Assembly (NCBI RefSeq): GCF_900129245.1
Contig: NZ_FQUT01000003.1
Span: 310,001-374,000, forward strand
From: Chryseobacterium arachidis
GTDB taxonomy: Bacteria; Bacteroidota; Bacteroidia; Flavobacteriales; Weeksellaceae
Length of the DNA: 64,000 nucleotides
Direction: 5' to 3'
Part shown: positions 37,357 to 46,445 of the stretch, piece after piece
How the letters are laid out: the number at the start of each line of letters is the position of its first letter
Position numbering within the stretch: position 1 is the first letter of the stretch
The notes under the pieces: model-generated
Databases searched by the model: none
What the model saw: the letters and a program-made list of their open reading frames with translations, nothing else
What the model was told of the DNA's origin: nothing
Translations under genes and position numbers: made by a program

Positions 37357-38283
37357 TTGAAAACAAAACTATTCCTCCTTTCACTTTTCGGCTTATTCTT
37401 CGCGAATGCACAAACCCTAAATTTTAAACATCTTGCGAGTATGTCTATGGGCAGAGGAGGTATAAGCAGTGTCATTGTAGATGATAATATCTATGTGAGC
37501 AATGGGTATAAAAGCTCGGATGGTAATGCCAACTTTATGGAGAAATACAGTATTAAAGATAACCGCTGGAGTATCATCAGCTCTACTCTGCTTCCCAGAA
37601 AGTTCGCTAATTCGGAGACTTACGAAAATAAAATTTATATTTTTAACGGTTGGGGAAATAGCCATCTTGAAATTGTAGACCTTAAAACTCATAAAATAAC
37701 GAAGGGAGCTGTTAATCGTGCCTATACAGGAAATGCAGGTTCTGCCATCCATAACGGAAAAATATATGTGTTCGGAGGCAGTGGACTAAACAATGCTGCA
37801 ACCACTGTATTTTCTAACAGATTCCAATATTATGATATTGCTTCCAATACCTGGCATCCATTACCTGATATGCCCGTAGCCAGAGAAACAAAGGGCAAAA
37901 TTGTGAATGATAAACTGTATGTCATTGGAGGTTTTAATGGTACATCTTCCCGCCTGATTAATGTGTATGATCTTAACAAAAATCTTTGGACTGAGCAATA
38001 TACCATGCCTGCTGCGATATCCGGTCATTCATTAGCGGTATCCGGCAATAAGATTTTTATTGCAGGAGGTTATAATAATCAAACTTTTCTGGCTTATTTT
38101 GATACAGAAACCAATAAATTACATCAGTTATCATCCAACATGATTCCACGAAGACATTCTGCTGCGGAAATCTATAACAATAAATTATACATCATCGGCG
38201 GAAGTACAACGTCTTCAACCCAATCAGCCCTTAAAAGCATTCAGGTTGCGGATATTAGTGAAGGAGCACTTTCCGCGAAATAA
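37357..38283 (+). CDS. Exported Kelch-repeat beta-propeller protein
   Basis: A 308-residue protein that I start at TTG 37357, because this gives a clean signal peptide (MKTKLFLLSLFGLFFANAQ) and no ATG follows before the repeats. About six Kelch repeats are visible, each with a double glycine, Tyr and Trp: VFGGSGLN...W, VIGGFNGTSS...W, IAGGYNNQTF, IIGGSTTSS. This forms a full propeller. No type IX sorting domain is seen at the C-terminus. The role is unknown; family members bind glycans or proteins, and some are sialate mutarotases. Confidence 0.8.
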   Translation: MKTKLFLLSLFGLFFANAQTLNFKHLASMSMGRGGISSVIVDDNIYVSNGYKSSDGNANFMEKYSIKDNRWSIISSTLLPRKFANSETYENKIYIFNGWGNSHLEIVDLKTHKITKGAVNRAYTGNAGSAIHNGKIYVFGGSGLNNAATTVFSNRFQYYDIASNTWHPLPDMPVARETKGKIVNDKLYVIGGFNGTSSRLINVYDLNKNLWTEQYTMPAAISGHSLAVSGNKIFIAGGYNNQTFLAYFDTETNKLHQLSSNMIPRRHSAAEIYNNKLYIIGGSTTSSTQSALKSIQVADISEGALSAK

Positions 38284-38379
38284 GCCAATGAGAATGTATT
38301 TAAATCGAAAGTTGATACCGATCCTCACAGAGATGGCTTTAGACCAGTTTGAATACATTGTTTATACATTGGATAGATT

Positions 38380-38739
38380 TTAAAGAAATTTTTGGGTGGT
38401 TGGTTCTAAAAATAACCAAAGTTTCCAACATAATCCCAAAAACCACTTCGTCGTAGCATTCAACTGATACGATAGGTCAATCAGGCATTTCGTTAAAGCA
38501 ATCAAGTACTTCCTTAGCCCAATCAATCATTTCGAATAGGGAATCAAGCAGTTCGAAGAGACAATCAAGTACTCCGAAGAGGCGTTCAAGCAGTCCGAAG
38601 CCTCAATCAACCACTCCGAAGAGGTAATCAAGTGTAATTTATTGCTTTTCAATAACTTACAGGAGTTTTCAGAGAAGAAATATTTTAATGGGTTCAATTT
38701 CGATTCACTTACTGAGCACGGATTATAAATCCACATCAT
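38380..38739 (-). pseudogene. Relic of a heptad-repeat open frame
   Basis: Read on the minus strand, ATG 38739 opens a frame with one TGA (38527-38529) and then TAA at 38380. Outside that stop it is open for 118 codons. The 21-base tandem repeat makes a seven-residue repeat with Leu first and usually Ile second: LITSSEW, LIEASDC, LNASSEY, LIVSSNC, then after the stop LIGLRKY, LIALTKC, LIDLSYQ. It is either a decayed repeat protein or a chance effect of the repeat. No family is recognised. Confidence 0.35.
38457..38645. repeat. Degenerate 21-base tandem repeat, about nine units
   Basis: Units start at 38457, 38478, 38499, 38520, 38541, 38562, 38583, 38604 and 38625, exactly 21 bases apart. 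The best-conserved units read CAATCAAGTACTCCGAAGAG plus G. The outer units are more diverged. The strict multiple of three over nine units suggests former coding selection. Confidence 0.85.
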
Positions 38740-38956
38740 CTGAATTTCAGTACTTAAAATAACTCCTATTACAAAGCTTAGTTTAGTATTTAACTTTATA
38801 AAATTTCTCGCTTTTCTTTGAAATTAGTATTTTCACATCGTATTAGGTTTTAATACACAAATTCCCGTTGTGCATTTTGATGAATTTTTATCACTTCTGA
38901 TTGTCCGCAATATGCTATAATTAAATGTTGTTTGCAGTAATCATGATTATTTTTTT
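38740..38956. other. AT-rich gene-free stretch
   Basis: About 215 bases between the tandem repeat and the inverted repeat. I see no credible gene, RNA or hairpin here. Confidence 0.5.
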
Positions 38957-39038
38957 ACCACAACGTACACTAAGGTTATCCACTAAGCTCACAACTATTG
39001 TATTCCTTGTGAAATCTTTAGTGCACTTAGTGGTTAAA
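38957..39038. repeat. Intergenic inverted repeat (REP-like)
   Basis: An imperfect palindrome with arms CCACTAAG (38980-38987) and CTTAGTGG (39026-39033), an inner TCACAA/TTGTGA pair, and an outer ACCACAACGTACACTAAG copy. It has no T-tract, so it is not a terminator. It resembles dispersed palindromic elements that I recall from related genomes. Confidence 0.5.
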
Positions 39039-39081
39039 ATCCAAGTATGATAAATAACGGATATTCAAATAAAATTAAAAA

Positions 39082-39555
39082 ATGGATGAAATATACAGCA
39101 GATTAGCCTCAGAAGGAACATTATATTCTATGGAAGCTGATTTAGAAAACTTTTTTGAAAATATTTTTAGAAGTTTTTACAATAACTGTCCTTATGAAGA
39201 CTATAAACATCTTGCAATTCCGGAAGATTATGCTCGGTTTATAGAGAAGACAGAAAATTCGGGTATCGCTTTTTTCAAAATAGATCAATACATTTATGGT
39301 TTATATCAGATGATTTATTATACCATTGATGATATGAAATGTAATGGCAATCAAGAAGGGAAACCTGTCTTTTGGCTTTATGTAGGTCATCGAAATGAGC
39401 GAGGATTTTTCTTCATCTGTTGTGACAAACGGTCTGAATTGTATGGTCAGGTATGTGAATTCTATGATGACAGTCCTTTCATGAGTCCGGAAGATGGAAT
39501 TGAGTTGGGCGATTTCAAAACGTTTTGCAATGCTGTTTTGAATGGCGGCGCATAA
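39082..39555 (+). CDS. SMI1/KNR4-like protein (possible immunity protein)
   Basis: A 157-residue soluble protein. The segment YKHLAIPEDYARFIEKTENSG resembles the LPxDYxxFL opening of the SMI1/KNR4 (SUKH) fold, followed by aromatic-rich strands (FFKIDQYIYGLYQ, PVFWLYVGHRNERGFFFICC) and an acidic end. SUKH proteins are frequent immunity proteins against secreted toxins, but no toxin is nearby. It opens a series of about fifteen small same-strand genes. The family call is by pattern only. Confidence 0.5.
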   Translation: MDEIYSRLASEGTLYSMEADLENFFENIFRSFYNNCPYEDYKHLAIPEDYARFIEKTENSGIAFFKIDQYIYGLYQMIYYTIDDMKCNGNQEGKPVFWLYVGHRNERGFFFICCDKRSELYGQVCEFYDDSPFMSPEDGIELGDFKTFCNAVLNGGA

Positions 39556-39585
39556 ATATTTGAGTATTGTATACAATTACTAAAG

Positions 39586-41178
39586 ATGAACATTTACCAA
39601 ACAGATTACAAAAAAACACCGGAAATCTTCACGCTCATTAAAGAGAAGAAAAACGACGACGCCATAAGGTATTTAAAGCAAAATCCTTCCGAAATATTCC
39701 TTAAAGGCTGGATGGACAATACGCCTTTACACATTGCTTCATTAAACGGAAACTTTGAAATGGTGAAATATCTGGTCGAAAACGGAGCTGAAGTCAATGC
39801 CGAAAGAAGTGGAAAATTTGCGACACCTTTATGCTGGGCGGATAACCTCGAAATAGCTCAATTTCTCCTTGATCATGGAGCAACAATGAATGAAAAAGAA
39901 CTTGATCTGGCCACCAATCAGGATAAATTTGATATTGTTGATTTGTTATTGTCCGAAGGAGCAAAAATTGATCTCACAGAACCTCAATATTTAGAATGTA
40001 AAAGTATTCAGTGCATCAAAATTTACCTTAAGCACAACATAGAAATAGATGGATGTAATAATTTTAAAAGCAACCTATTACATAAATTATCCTGGTTAGA
40101 CCTTCCTGAAGTTTTTGATTTTGCCTACAATAATGGCTGTCCCTGGCAGGAAGACATTGGCGGCCGAACACCTTATTATGTAGCTAAACAAGGGCGACGC
40201 GAAAATATCCTGAAACATTTTAAGGAAAAGTATTCAGATTTGATATCGCACCAAATTGTGGATATTCCGATAGATCATTACGAGTTTGAAAGGATATTTT
40301 TTCTTAAACAAAGTTTGATCAGCCCGAACTGTTTCATTGGCTTAACAGTAAAAAATAAACTCATCAAGTATGTCTTGGAGAATGAGGAGCTTCGGATTGA
40401 CAGGATTGCAGCAATAGATATTTCACATAGCAGGAATTTCAGCTTTGATAAAAATGACAATATAGTCATTCCAACTGCTGACAATAAATTGTTAATCGTT
40501 GACCAGATTACATTCCGCTTACTCAATTCTGTTGAACTTGAAAACGGCTTAGATCTAGACCAGATTGAATATTTACCGCTCAAAAAAATCTTTATCGGAA
40601 GCTCTCAAAATCGGAAATTGGTTTTGCTTTCAGAAGATTATAAAGTTATTAAGAGATCAAAAGCGGAATACGGAACGATTCGAGCCAAAATAAGCAAGGA
40701 TAACAGTCTGGTTTCATTTTTAAGCTACGATCAGGAAACATTCTATACGCTATACAAAATTGACGATGATTTAAATATTACATATATTGATAGTTTTTTC
40801 AAAGACTGGAATAATGCTTCATGTGGTTTTAGCTTCCATCAAAATGATTTTGCCGTTTCATTTCCTTATGTCGCAGAATATTATTCTTTTAAGAAAAGAA
40901 AACTGAAAAAACATTGGGAAATTGACATTTCAAAATATCAATCGCAACACAATCACAGTTGTGTATCAATTATAAACGATAATACAATTATTGTCGGAAA
41001 AGGGAAAATATTATTAATGATTGATATCTTTCATCAAACTATGAATGATGAACTAACATTAGACTTATCCGCCGAAATAAAAGACTTATATTTAGATCAA
41101 AATAAAGAAAATCTGATTGTTTCTACGGACAGAGAGCTCAGAGTAATTTCACTCAGAGAAAAAACTGGTTGTAGCTAA
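39586..41178 (+). CDS. Ankyrin-repeat protein with beta-propeller-like C-terminal region
   Basis: A 530-residue protein without a signal peptide. Residues about 20-130 hold three to four ankyrin repeats (NTPLHIASLNGNFEMVKYLVENGAEVN, then LEIAQFLLDHGATMN, FDIVDLLLSEGAKID). Residues about 220-525 are beta-rich with a repeating pattern of short strands (NKLLIVDQITFRLLNSVEL, RKLVLLSEDYKVI, ENLIVSTDRELRVISLRE), suggesting a WD40-like propeller. Both are protein-binding modules, so a scaffold or inhibitor role is plausible. It starts 30 bases after the SMI1-like gene. Confidence 0.7.
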   Translation: MNIYQTDYKKTPEIFTLIKEKKNDDAIRYLKQNPSEIFLKGWMDNTPLHIASLNGNFEMVKYLVENGAEVNAERSGKFATPLCWADNLEIAQFLLDHGATMNEKELDLATNQDKFDIVDLLLSEGAKIDLTEPQYLECKSIQCIKIYLKHNIEIDGCNNFKSNLLHKLSWLDLPEVFDFAYNNGCPWQEDIGGRTPYYVAKQGRRENILKHFKEKYSDLISHQIVDIPIDHYEFERIFFLKQSLISPNCFIGLTVKNKLIKYVLENEELRIDRIAAIDISHSRNFSFDKNDNIVIPTADNKLLIVDQITFRLLNSVELENGLDLDQIEYLPLKKIFIGSSQNRKLVLLSEDYKVIKRSKAEYGTIRAKISKDNSLVSFLSYDQETFYTLYKIDDDLNITYIDSFFKDWNNASCGFSFHQNDFAVSFPYVAEYYSFKKRKLKKHWEIDISKYQSQHNHSCVSIINDNTIIVGKGKILLMIDIFHQTMNDELTLDLSAEIKDLYLDQNKENLIVSTDRELRVISLREKTGCS

Positions 41179-41292
41179 GAATCTGTTTAAAAAGTAGAGC
41201 TCAACAACTTCAGTTATTGAATATTAAAAATCTGCTAAAATATCAATAATCAAAATTTTATAAATAATACAAACGTAATAAAAACAACACAA

Positions 41293-42012
41293 ATGGGATA
41301 TTGGCGCACGCTACATTTATTCGATGATAAAAAATTTTATAAAGAAATAGTTCCCACATTAAAAGGAGAAACAGGAGACTTAACCGCCGATTGTCAGGAA
41401 TTCTTAAAATCTCATGTCACCGGAAGTACTGTACATTTGTCTAAACTCGTTAATGAAACCATTGAAAATATTGTTTCAATCTCCAACTCATTTGACAAAA
41501 CTTTTAAAATAAACAGTGAATATGAAAAAATAGGAGATTATAATGCTCAGATAGAATTTTTAAATAACTTAAACATCCATTATGATTTTTGTAAGTTTTT
41601 TGAGTTTTATATCTTTAAGACCTGTGCCGATTTTTTCCCACATTTGCCTCTTGGAAAAGGTGGTGTAATGCGACAGTTTAAACTATCTCCAGAAACACTT
41701 GCCTGCTCAGTTATGGATGAACTTGATGATTGGAACCCTTTTCTTCATAATGCTGGGATGGGAATTACCAATTGGCTTACTCATGAAGATCTTCAGTATC
41801 TTTATCTGGACAAGGAGAATTTGAAACATGATGATGATTCGTTAGGGGAGGAACTTCTTTCACTTCTTGAAGCTGCGCATAGTAACGAACTTGGCTTCAT
41901 TACAGGTGTTGATATGAGAGAAGATATATTGGAACTGCTACCCAATAATAAGATCGTGAAACCTGGAACCTGGACATTGGAAAACTCCTCTGGGTTAATA
42001 TGGAAAAGATAA
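41293..42012 (+). CDS. Conserved protein of unknown function
   Basis: A 239-residue soluble, mixed helix and strand protein beginning MGYWRTLHLFDDKKFYKEIVP, with no signal or membrane segment. The last third is acidic. I do not recognise a family. The start has an A-rich leader. Its end overlaps the next gene by 13 bases, so the two are probably translated together. It sits inside the accessory gene array. Confidence 0.55.
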   Translation: MGYWRTLHLFDDKKFYKEIVPTLKGETGDLTADCQEFLKSHVTGSTVHLSKLVNETIENIVSISNSFDKTFKINSEYEKIGDYNAQIEFLNNLNIHYDFCKFFEFYIFKTCADFFPHLPLGKGGVMRQFKLSPETLACSVMDELDDWNPFLHNAGMGITNWLTHEDLQYLYLDKENLKHDDDSLGEELLSLLEAAHSNELGFITGVDMREDILELLPNNKIVKPGTWTLENSSGLIWKR

Positions 42013-42578
42013 ACCGCTCTGTCTCATACACAATAAAGACGGCCAATGTGGACGTCGATTTAATAAAAAAAAACAAACTCATGAATATCATAGAAAACAA
42101 TTTATCAGCATCAAAAAAGAAAATAAAGGTAATTTTAACTTATAGAATTTATGAATCCGATATAAAAAATTCAGAATTTGCTCATTTTAAAATTGTGGAT
42201 TTTTCTGACGTTCTTCTGAAAAACAATTATCATCCCGAAAAAGATTCCGAGCTGAATGAACTTGAATTCCTCTCAAAAGAGATTATTAATTCAGAGGATA
42301 ATATTGTAATTTACAACACAGGATCAAATTTTGAAGATTTTGATACCATCTCTGAAATGTTAAAGCCGCATGAATTAATCATCAACAATATTTTGGTCCC
42401 CAATGAAGCCAAAAGACAACAACAGCTTGCTGATGGACAAAGAGCGTATAGAGAGCATAGCCGCTGGCTTGATTTTTATCCCGGAGAAATTGAAGAGAAT
42501 CATAAAAAATTTGCAGAGAAAATTGAAACCTTAAAGGCAAAGTATCGAAATACTGAAACAAAAGTATTGGAAATATAA
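42000..42578 (+). CDS. Conserved protein of unknown function
   Basis: A 192-residue, strongly charged protein without membrane segments. It begins MEKINRSVSYTIKTANVDVDL and has a basic stretch (SASKKKIKVILTYRIYESD), then an acidic region. The C-terminus (about 145-190) is a long predicted helix. The frame is closed by a normal stop and uses codons like its neighbours. It overlaps the gene before it by 13 bases. No family is recognised, and an internal ATG at 42081 is a possible alternative start. Confidence 0.5.
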   Translation: MEKINRSVSYTIKTANVDVDLIKKNKLMNIIENNLSASKKKIKVILTYRIYESDIKNSEFAHFKIVDFSDVLLKNNYHPEKDSELNELEFLSKEIINSEDNIVIYNTGSNFEDFDTISEMLKPHELIINNILVPNEAKRQQQLADGQRAYREHSRWLDFYPGEIEENHKKFAEKIETLKAKYRNTETKVLEI

Positions 42579-42782
42579 AAACAGGTCATCCAATATCGGC
42601 TTAACAATATATTGCTAAAGAGAAAATTTCAATTTTTTGGTTAAATGCAAAACCTTGATTTTTTTCCACAATAGTTGGATTATATACATTAATTTTTCAT
42701 TGATATGTAAGACTTTATTTGTGAAATATTTATGCAATCCGTAGATTTGAAATTCTACAATTTTAATAAAAACTAATAACCA

Positions 42783-43343
42783 ATGGCAAACAGAGCCTAT
42801 TTATACAGCGCAAACAAAGAATTAACCCAATTCCGTGATGTATCGGAATGGGCAAACGAAATCCCTTTATTCTATAAAATTATTTTAGGTTCTGAAACTC
42901 AAATGTCTACTTCCAAAATATGGAATTTTGAACTTCCGATTATCATAACAGGGGATTCTAAAAAAGGATTAAAGAAGTTTAACGATTTTTTAGAGTATCT
43001 CGAAACTCAGGCAGATATTGATAAAGAAGTAATATCAGGATTCAGGCAGGAAACACAAGATTTCTTTGAAAAGTATCCGGAAAGAGAATTGGATCTGTTT
43101 TTTATGGAAGCAGGTGAAGTTTATGACCTGGTGGGAGACCTCTATCCTCTTGAAGAGCAAAATGAAGCACTCTACGACGAAATCATCTCAATTTCTAAAG
43201 ACATTGATGAAATTCTGGAGAAAAAGCCTGAAAATGTATTTGATTTTAAAGATATATACTGGTTGCAAGAGATAAAAAATAATATCAATACATTGTCTGT
43301 ATACTGGACGTATGTAACCTATTATTCATTCAATAAATCTTAA
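42783..43343 (+). CDS. DUF7822-like protein
   Basis: A 186-residue acidic, soluble protein starting MANRAYLYSANKELTQFRDVSEWANEIPLFYKIILG. I associate this opening with a family of uncharacterised bacterial proteins (DUF7822, from memory), often found among immunity-type genes. The C-terminal half is helical (EEQNEALYDEIISISKDIDEILEKK). It is preceded by a 204-base AT-rich gap. The function is unknown. Confidence 0.55.
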   Translation: MANRAYLYSANKELTQFRDVSEWANEIPLFYKIILGSETQMSTSKIWNFELPIIITGDSKKGLKKFNDFLEYLETQADIDKEVISGFRQETQDFFEKYPERELDLFFMEAGEVYDLVGDLYPLEEQNEALYDEIISISKDIDEILEKKPENVFDFKDIYWLQEIKNNINTLSVYWTYVTYYSFNKS

Positions 43344-43446
43344 TTTTCAGTAATAATACAGATTTTATATTGTAATACATGATCATGAATATAACACCAA
43401 ATTATGACGAGTAATTCAAATTACCCACCTAACAAAACAAAAGATT

Positions 43447-44577
43447 ATGTCATTTTTTAAAAAACTTTTTGGAAAAAAAGATCAACAGCAGGAATCAAAA
43501 AATTCTGAGGAAAATTTACCTTGGATAGAGCCTACAGAAAACCCGTGGAATGTGAGACTGCTTGACTTGAGACCTATCAGCCAGACCATGCTTTCAACTT
43601 CTCAAAACCAGCAAATGGCTGTGAATGCTATCTCTTATGGAGCAGAAGACGGAAGATCTTTTTATAACCAAAGACCAAAAAATACCAGAACAATACAAAC
43701 TAATTTATGGTTTCCTATTGATGGTTCTTTAGCTCCGGGAGTATTATTTAAACCTGAAACCATGGAGCATAAATGGGCTATCTATTTTGACGGAGAATAC
43801 TTGATCTTTATCCGCAGTTGGCTAAGAGAGGTTTTTGTAATTGCTAAAGCTTCTCAAAAACTTGATCATCTCATTATCGAAAATATAATTGGAGAATTCA
43901 CAGAAGGAGAAACAGAGGCTTTTACAATTTCTTTTCTGAATTTTCTTCTTATCAGCCATTGTCTTGACGAAGTTATCCCTGCTCCTTTGCCTAAAGAGCT
44001 CATATCTGATACAAAAAGTGCAGGACTTTGGGCATTTTCAAGTTACGGAAACATGGCACACGTCGGAATTTTCAAAGAAAACTTTATCGTTCCACCAAGA
44101 GGAAAGCTACGTTCTCATTCTTTGCTGCACATTGCCGTTGCACAATCGGATATACAGGAAATTGAAAACCAAATTAACAATGGAATAAACATCAATTCTT
44201 TGGCAGGTGACGGCTTGGCAACTTTGCATTGGGCCATTGCACCGGAAGATCCTGAATCTTTGCTAAAACTCTTAGAATTAGGAGCAGATCCGAATATAAG
44301 AACTATTCAGGGAGCAACACCAATAATGAATGCAGCCCAGTCTAAGTCTAATAAAATCGACCATCTAAAAGCATTATTGAAATATGGAGCATTAGTCAAT
44401 GCTAAAGATGACAGAGGATTTACAGCATTACACAGAGCTTCTGAAATGGGATATAAAGAAATCGTTGTACTTCTTTTGGAAAATGGTGCCGATAAAGATA
44501 TTGAAGCTGAAGGACACACAGCCTTAACATTAGCAAAAGCAAGAGAAAACCAAGAAATAGTTGAACTTTTAAGTTAA
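43447..44577 (+). CDS. Ankyrin-repeat protein with a unique N-terminal domain
   Basis: A 376-residue protein. It starts MSFFKKLFGKKDQQQ, a basic amphipathic leader common to small cytoplasmic proteins of this kind. Residues about 30-215 are an unrecognised domain with several Trp residues. Residues about 222-376 contain four ankyrin repeats (HSLLHIAVAQSDIQEIENQINNG, GLATLHWAIAPED, GATPIMNAAQ, GFTALHRASEMGYKEIVVLLLENGAD). It is the second ankyrin protein in the array. The two are only loosely alike in their repeats and unrelated elsewhere. Confidence 0.75.
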   Translation: MSFFKKLFGKKDQQQESKNSEENLPWIEPTENPWNVRLLDLRPISQTMLSTSQNQQMAVNAISYGAEDGRSFYNQRPKNTRTIQTNLWFPIDGSLAPGVLFKPETMEHKWAIYFDGEYLIFIRSWLREVFVIAKASQKLDHLIIENIIGEFTEGETEAFTISFLNFLLISHCLDEVIPAPLPKELISDTKSAGLWAFSSYGNMAHVGIFKENFIVPPRGKLRSHSLLHIAVAQSDIQEIENQINNGININSLAGDGLATLHWAIAPEDPESLLKLLELGADPNIRTIQGATPIMNAAQSKSNKIDHLKALLKYGALVNAKDDRGFTALHRASEMGYKEIVVLLLENGADKDIEAEGHTALTLAKARENQEIVELLS

Positions 44578-44686
44578 TTATTGCAGCTCACTGTTTTTAT
44601 GTAAATAATTTGTTCCCAAAATTCCCTCCATAAAAGCAATTGTTAATTTAGTTGAAAGCCAAAACATTAAATCTGACTGATAAGCC

Positions 44687-45214
44687 ATGAGTAAGAAACA
44701 GCTATTTCATATTATCTGGACAACATTCAACGAATATCCTGTATGGGATAGAAATGGCAATTGGCAAAAGCTTCTTGATACCTATGCCGAATTACAAAAG
44801 CAGAATATAAACTATATCAACTGTAACCCATCTCGTGAATTACCCACGGAATATGTCAATAGAGATTCGCGAAATGATCGGCTTTTATTAGATGAAAAGT
44901 CAATGAACCAATTAAGGCTTGATATCGAAAAACTCTGCCGACAGAACGGAGACAGAATTATTGATGGACCTGACATTGCAATGCTGAACATCAGTGAATC
45001 AAAAGTCGAGATGTTGGTATTCTCAGATGTCACATCAATTAATCAAAAAATTGCAAGATTAAAAAGTCGAACGGCAACCCTTTTAAGCTTTGAATATCCG
45101 GATAAGTTTGTAGGAAAAGGAACGTGGGGAAAAGGATTTTGGTATTCAACTATTTTCAACAAAGAAGATTTGGCGATTTCAATAATAAAAAACAGTTTTC
45201 CTCTTGAAATTTAA
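44687..45214 (+). CDS. Conserved protein of unknown function
   Basis: A 175-residue protein with no signal peptide. The N-terminal part (KQLFHIIWTTFNEYPVWDRNGNWQKLLDTYAELQ) is rich in aromatic residues and the C-terminus has a conserved-looking WGKGFWYSTIF. I cannot assign a family. It has a normal start codon context and lies on the same strand within the accessory array. Confidence 0.5.
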   Translation: MSKKQLFHIIWTTFNEYPVWDRNGNWQKLLDTYAELQKQNINYINCNPSRELPTEYVNRDSRNDRLLLDEKSMNQLRLDIEKLCRQNGDRIIDGPDIAMLNISESKVEMLVFSDVTSINQKIARLKSRTATLLSFEYPDKFVGKGTWGKGFWYSTIFNKEDLAISIIKNSFPLEI

Positions 45215-45269
45215 GAATAGTATATATTGAAATACTAAAAACCATCAATTAAAATCAAACAAAAACCAA

Positions 45270-46280
45270 ATGCTGAAAACCACATCCGAACTCATTGAAT
45301 ATTTAAAACTTGACCATTCCGAAAGGGAATCGACTGTCATTTTTTCCTTGGTCTACTCTATTCTACAATGCGGCGGCAAAACTGATGCCGACGAAATTCT
45401 AAAACAATGTCTGATTGATCCTTTTGATTTTCATTACACCTATTTACTCCCTGTTTTTAAAGCATTTGGAGATCTTTCTCTTGCAGAAAAGCTTTTTAAG
45501 AGCTCTATCCGCCAAAACAAATTAATGGAAGATACCAATTATGAAATTTTGGAAGTCTTAGGACATTTAAAATATGAACCTGTAAAGCCAATCCTGGCTG
45601 ATTATACATTTGGAAATCAGGAAAAAAACGATTACTATCTTTCAAGATCTGCCATTTTGGGATTGTTACATTTTGACTGTACCGAATACCAAAAAGAGAT
45701 TGAAACAGAAATTGAAAAATGCTATGGACAGGGCTTATTTCCTGAATTTATTCCTGCTTTGGTCTGCAAACTAAAAGACAGAACTTTAATCCTTGAAAAG
45801 CTTTATGAATTGGGAAGTGAATTTGCTTCCACAGACTGCAATGCCGGAATAATACTTAGTTTTTCGCTTTGTGGAGAAGAAGGACGAGAATATTTTAAGA
45901 AAGTTCTTTTTGACAGAGACTGGGAAACATCTTCTACAGGAACAGGTACTGTTCATTTCGCTTATCAGGGCTTAAAAAATTTAGACATCACTTTTAAAGA
46001 ATTATATCAGGAAATAAAAACAGTTTCCGATAAAGAAGAGCTCAAATATTATCTGGACGTATTTTTTGCATTACTTAGAATAAAAGTTAATGATATTGCA
46101 GTCCATAAAAAGGAATCGTTTGCAGAAATCTATACCACATTATTCAAATGGAATCAGGAAAATGATAATATCATTGATTTGGCAAGAAAAGTCGATCTTA
46201 CGGATGAAGCTTATCAAATAAAAGATCTTATCAAACTGAAAATGAATGAAGAAGCTATACTTAAAAATTATATTGGCTGA
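45270..46280 (+). CDS. HEAT-repeat-like protein
   Basis: A 336-residue all-helical protein with pairs of helices repeated about every 35 residues (TNYEILEVLGHLKYEPVKPILADYTFG, YYLSRSAILGLLHFDCTEYQKEIE), the look of HEAT or Armadillo-type repeats. Such proteins bind partners. No catalytic motif is present. It lies in the middle of the array with its own A-rich start leader. Confidence 0.55.
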   Translation: MLKTTSELIEYLKLDHSERESTVIFSLVYSILQCGGKTDADEILKQCLIDPFDFHYTYLLPVFKAFGDLSLAEKLFKSSIRQNKLMEDTNYEILEVLGHLKYEPVKPILADYTFGNQEKNDYYLSRSAILGLLHFDCTEYQKEIETEIEKCYGQGLFPEFIPALVCKLKDRTLILEKLYELGSEFASTDCNAGIILSFSLCGEEGREYFKKVLFDRDWETSSTGTGTVHFAYQGLKNLDITFKELYQEIKTVSDKEELKYYLDVFFALLRIKVNDIAVHKKESFAEIYTTLFKWNQENDNIIDLARKVDLTDEAYQIKDLIKLKMNEEAILKNYIG

Positions 46281-46366
46281 CAACATACCTGCAGACTTTA
46301 CGGTTCACACTTGAATAAAAATACTTCAAAACTCACTGTATTTAAAGGATTTCGTATTCTTCCGTA

Positions 46367-46398
46367 TTTGCACTTTCATAAGATAAAACCTATATTTG
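46367..46398 (+). promoter_or_regulatory. Promoter of the 376-residue exported protein gene
   Basis: TTTG (46367-46370), a 20-base spacer and TATATTTG (46391-46398) give a full match to the Bacteroidota -33/-7 pattern, 47 bases before the ATG at 46446. Confidence 0.7.
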
Positions 46399-46445
46399 GC
46401 AAATCTTTATAAAAACTAACAACAATTGAATTCTTAAATTATATC

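Noticed and set aside
38457..38645. CRISPR array
   Set aside because: The 21-base units are contiguous with no spacers, and diverge from each other; no cas gene is present.
41179..42782. Duplicated genes within the accessory array
   Set aside because: By eye the orphan proteins do not resemble one another beyond the ankyrin repeats, so tandem duplication is not supported.
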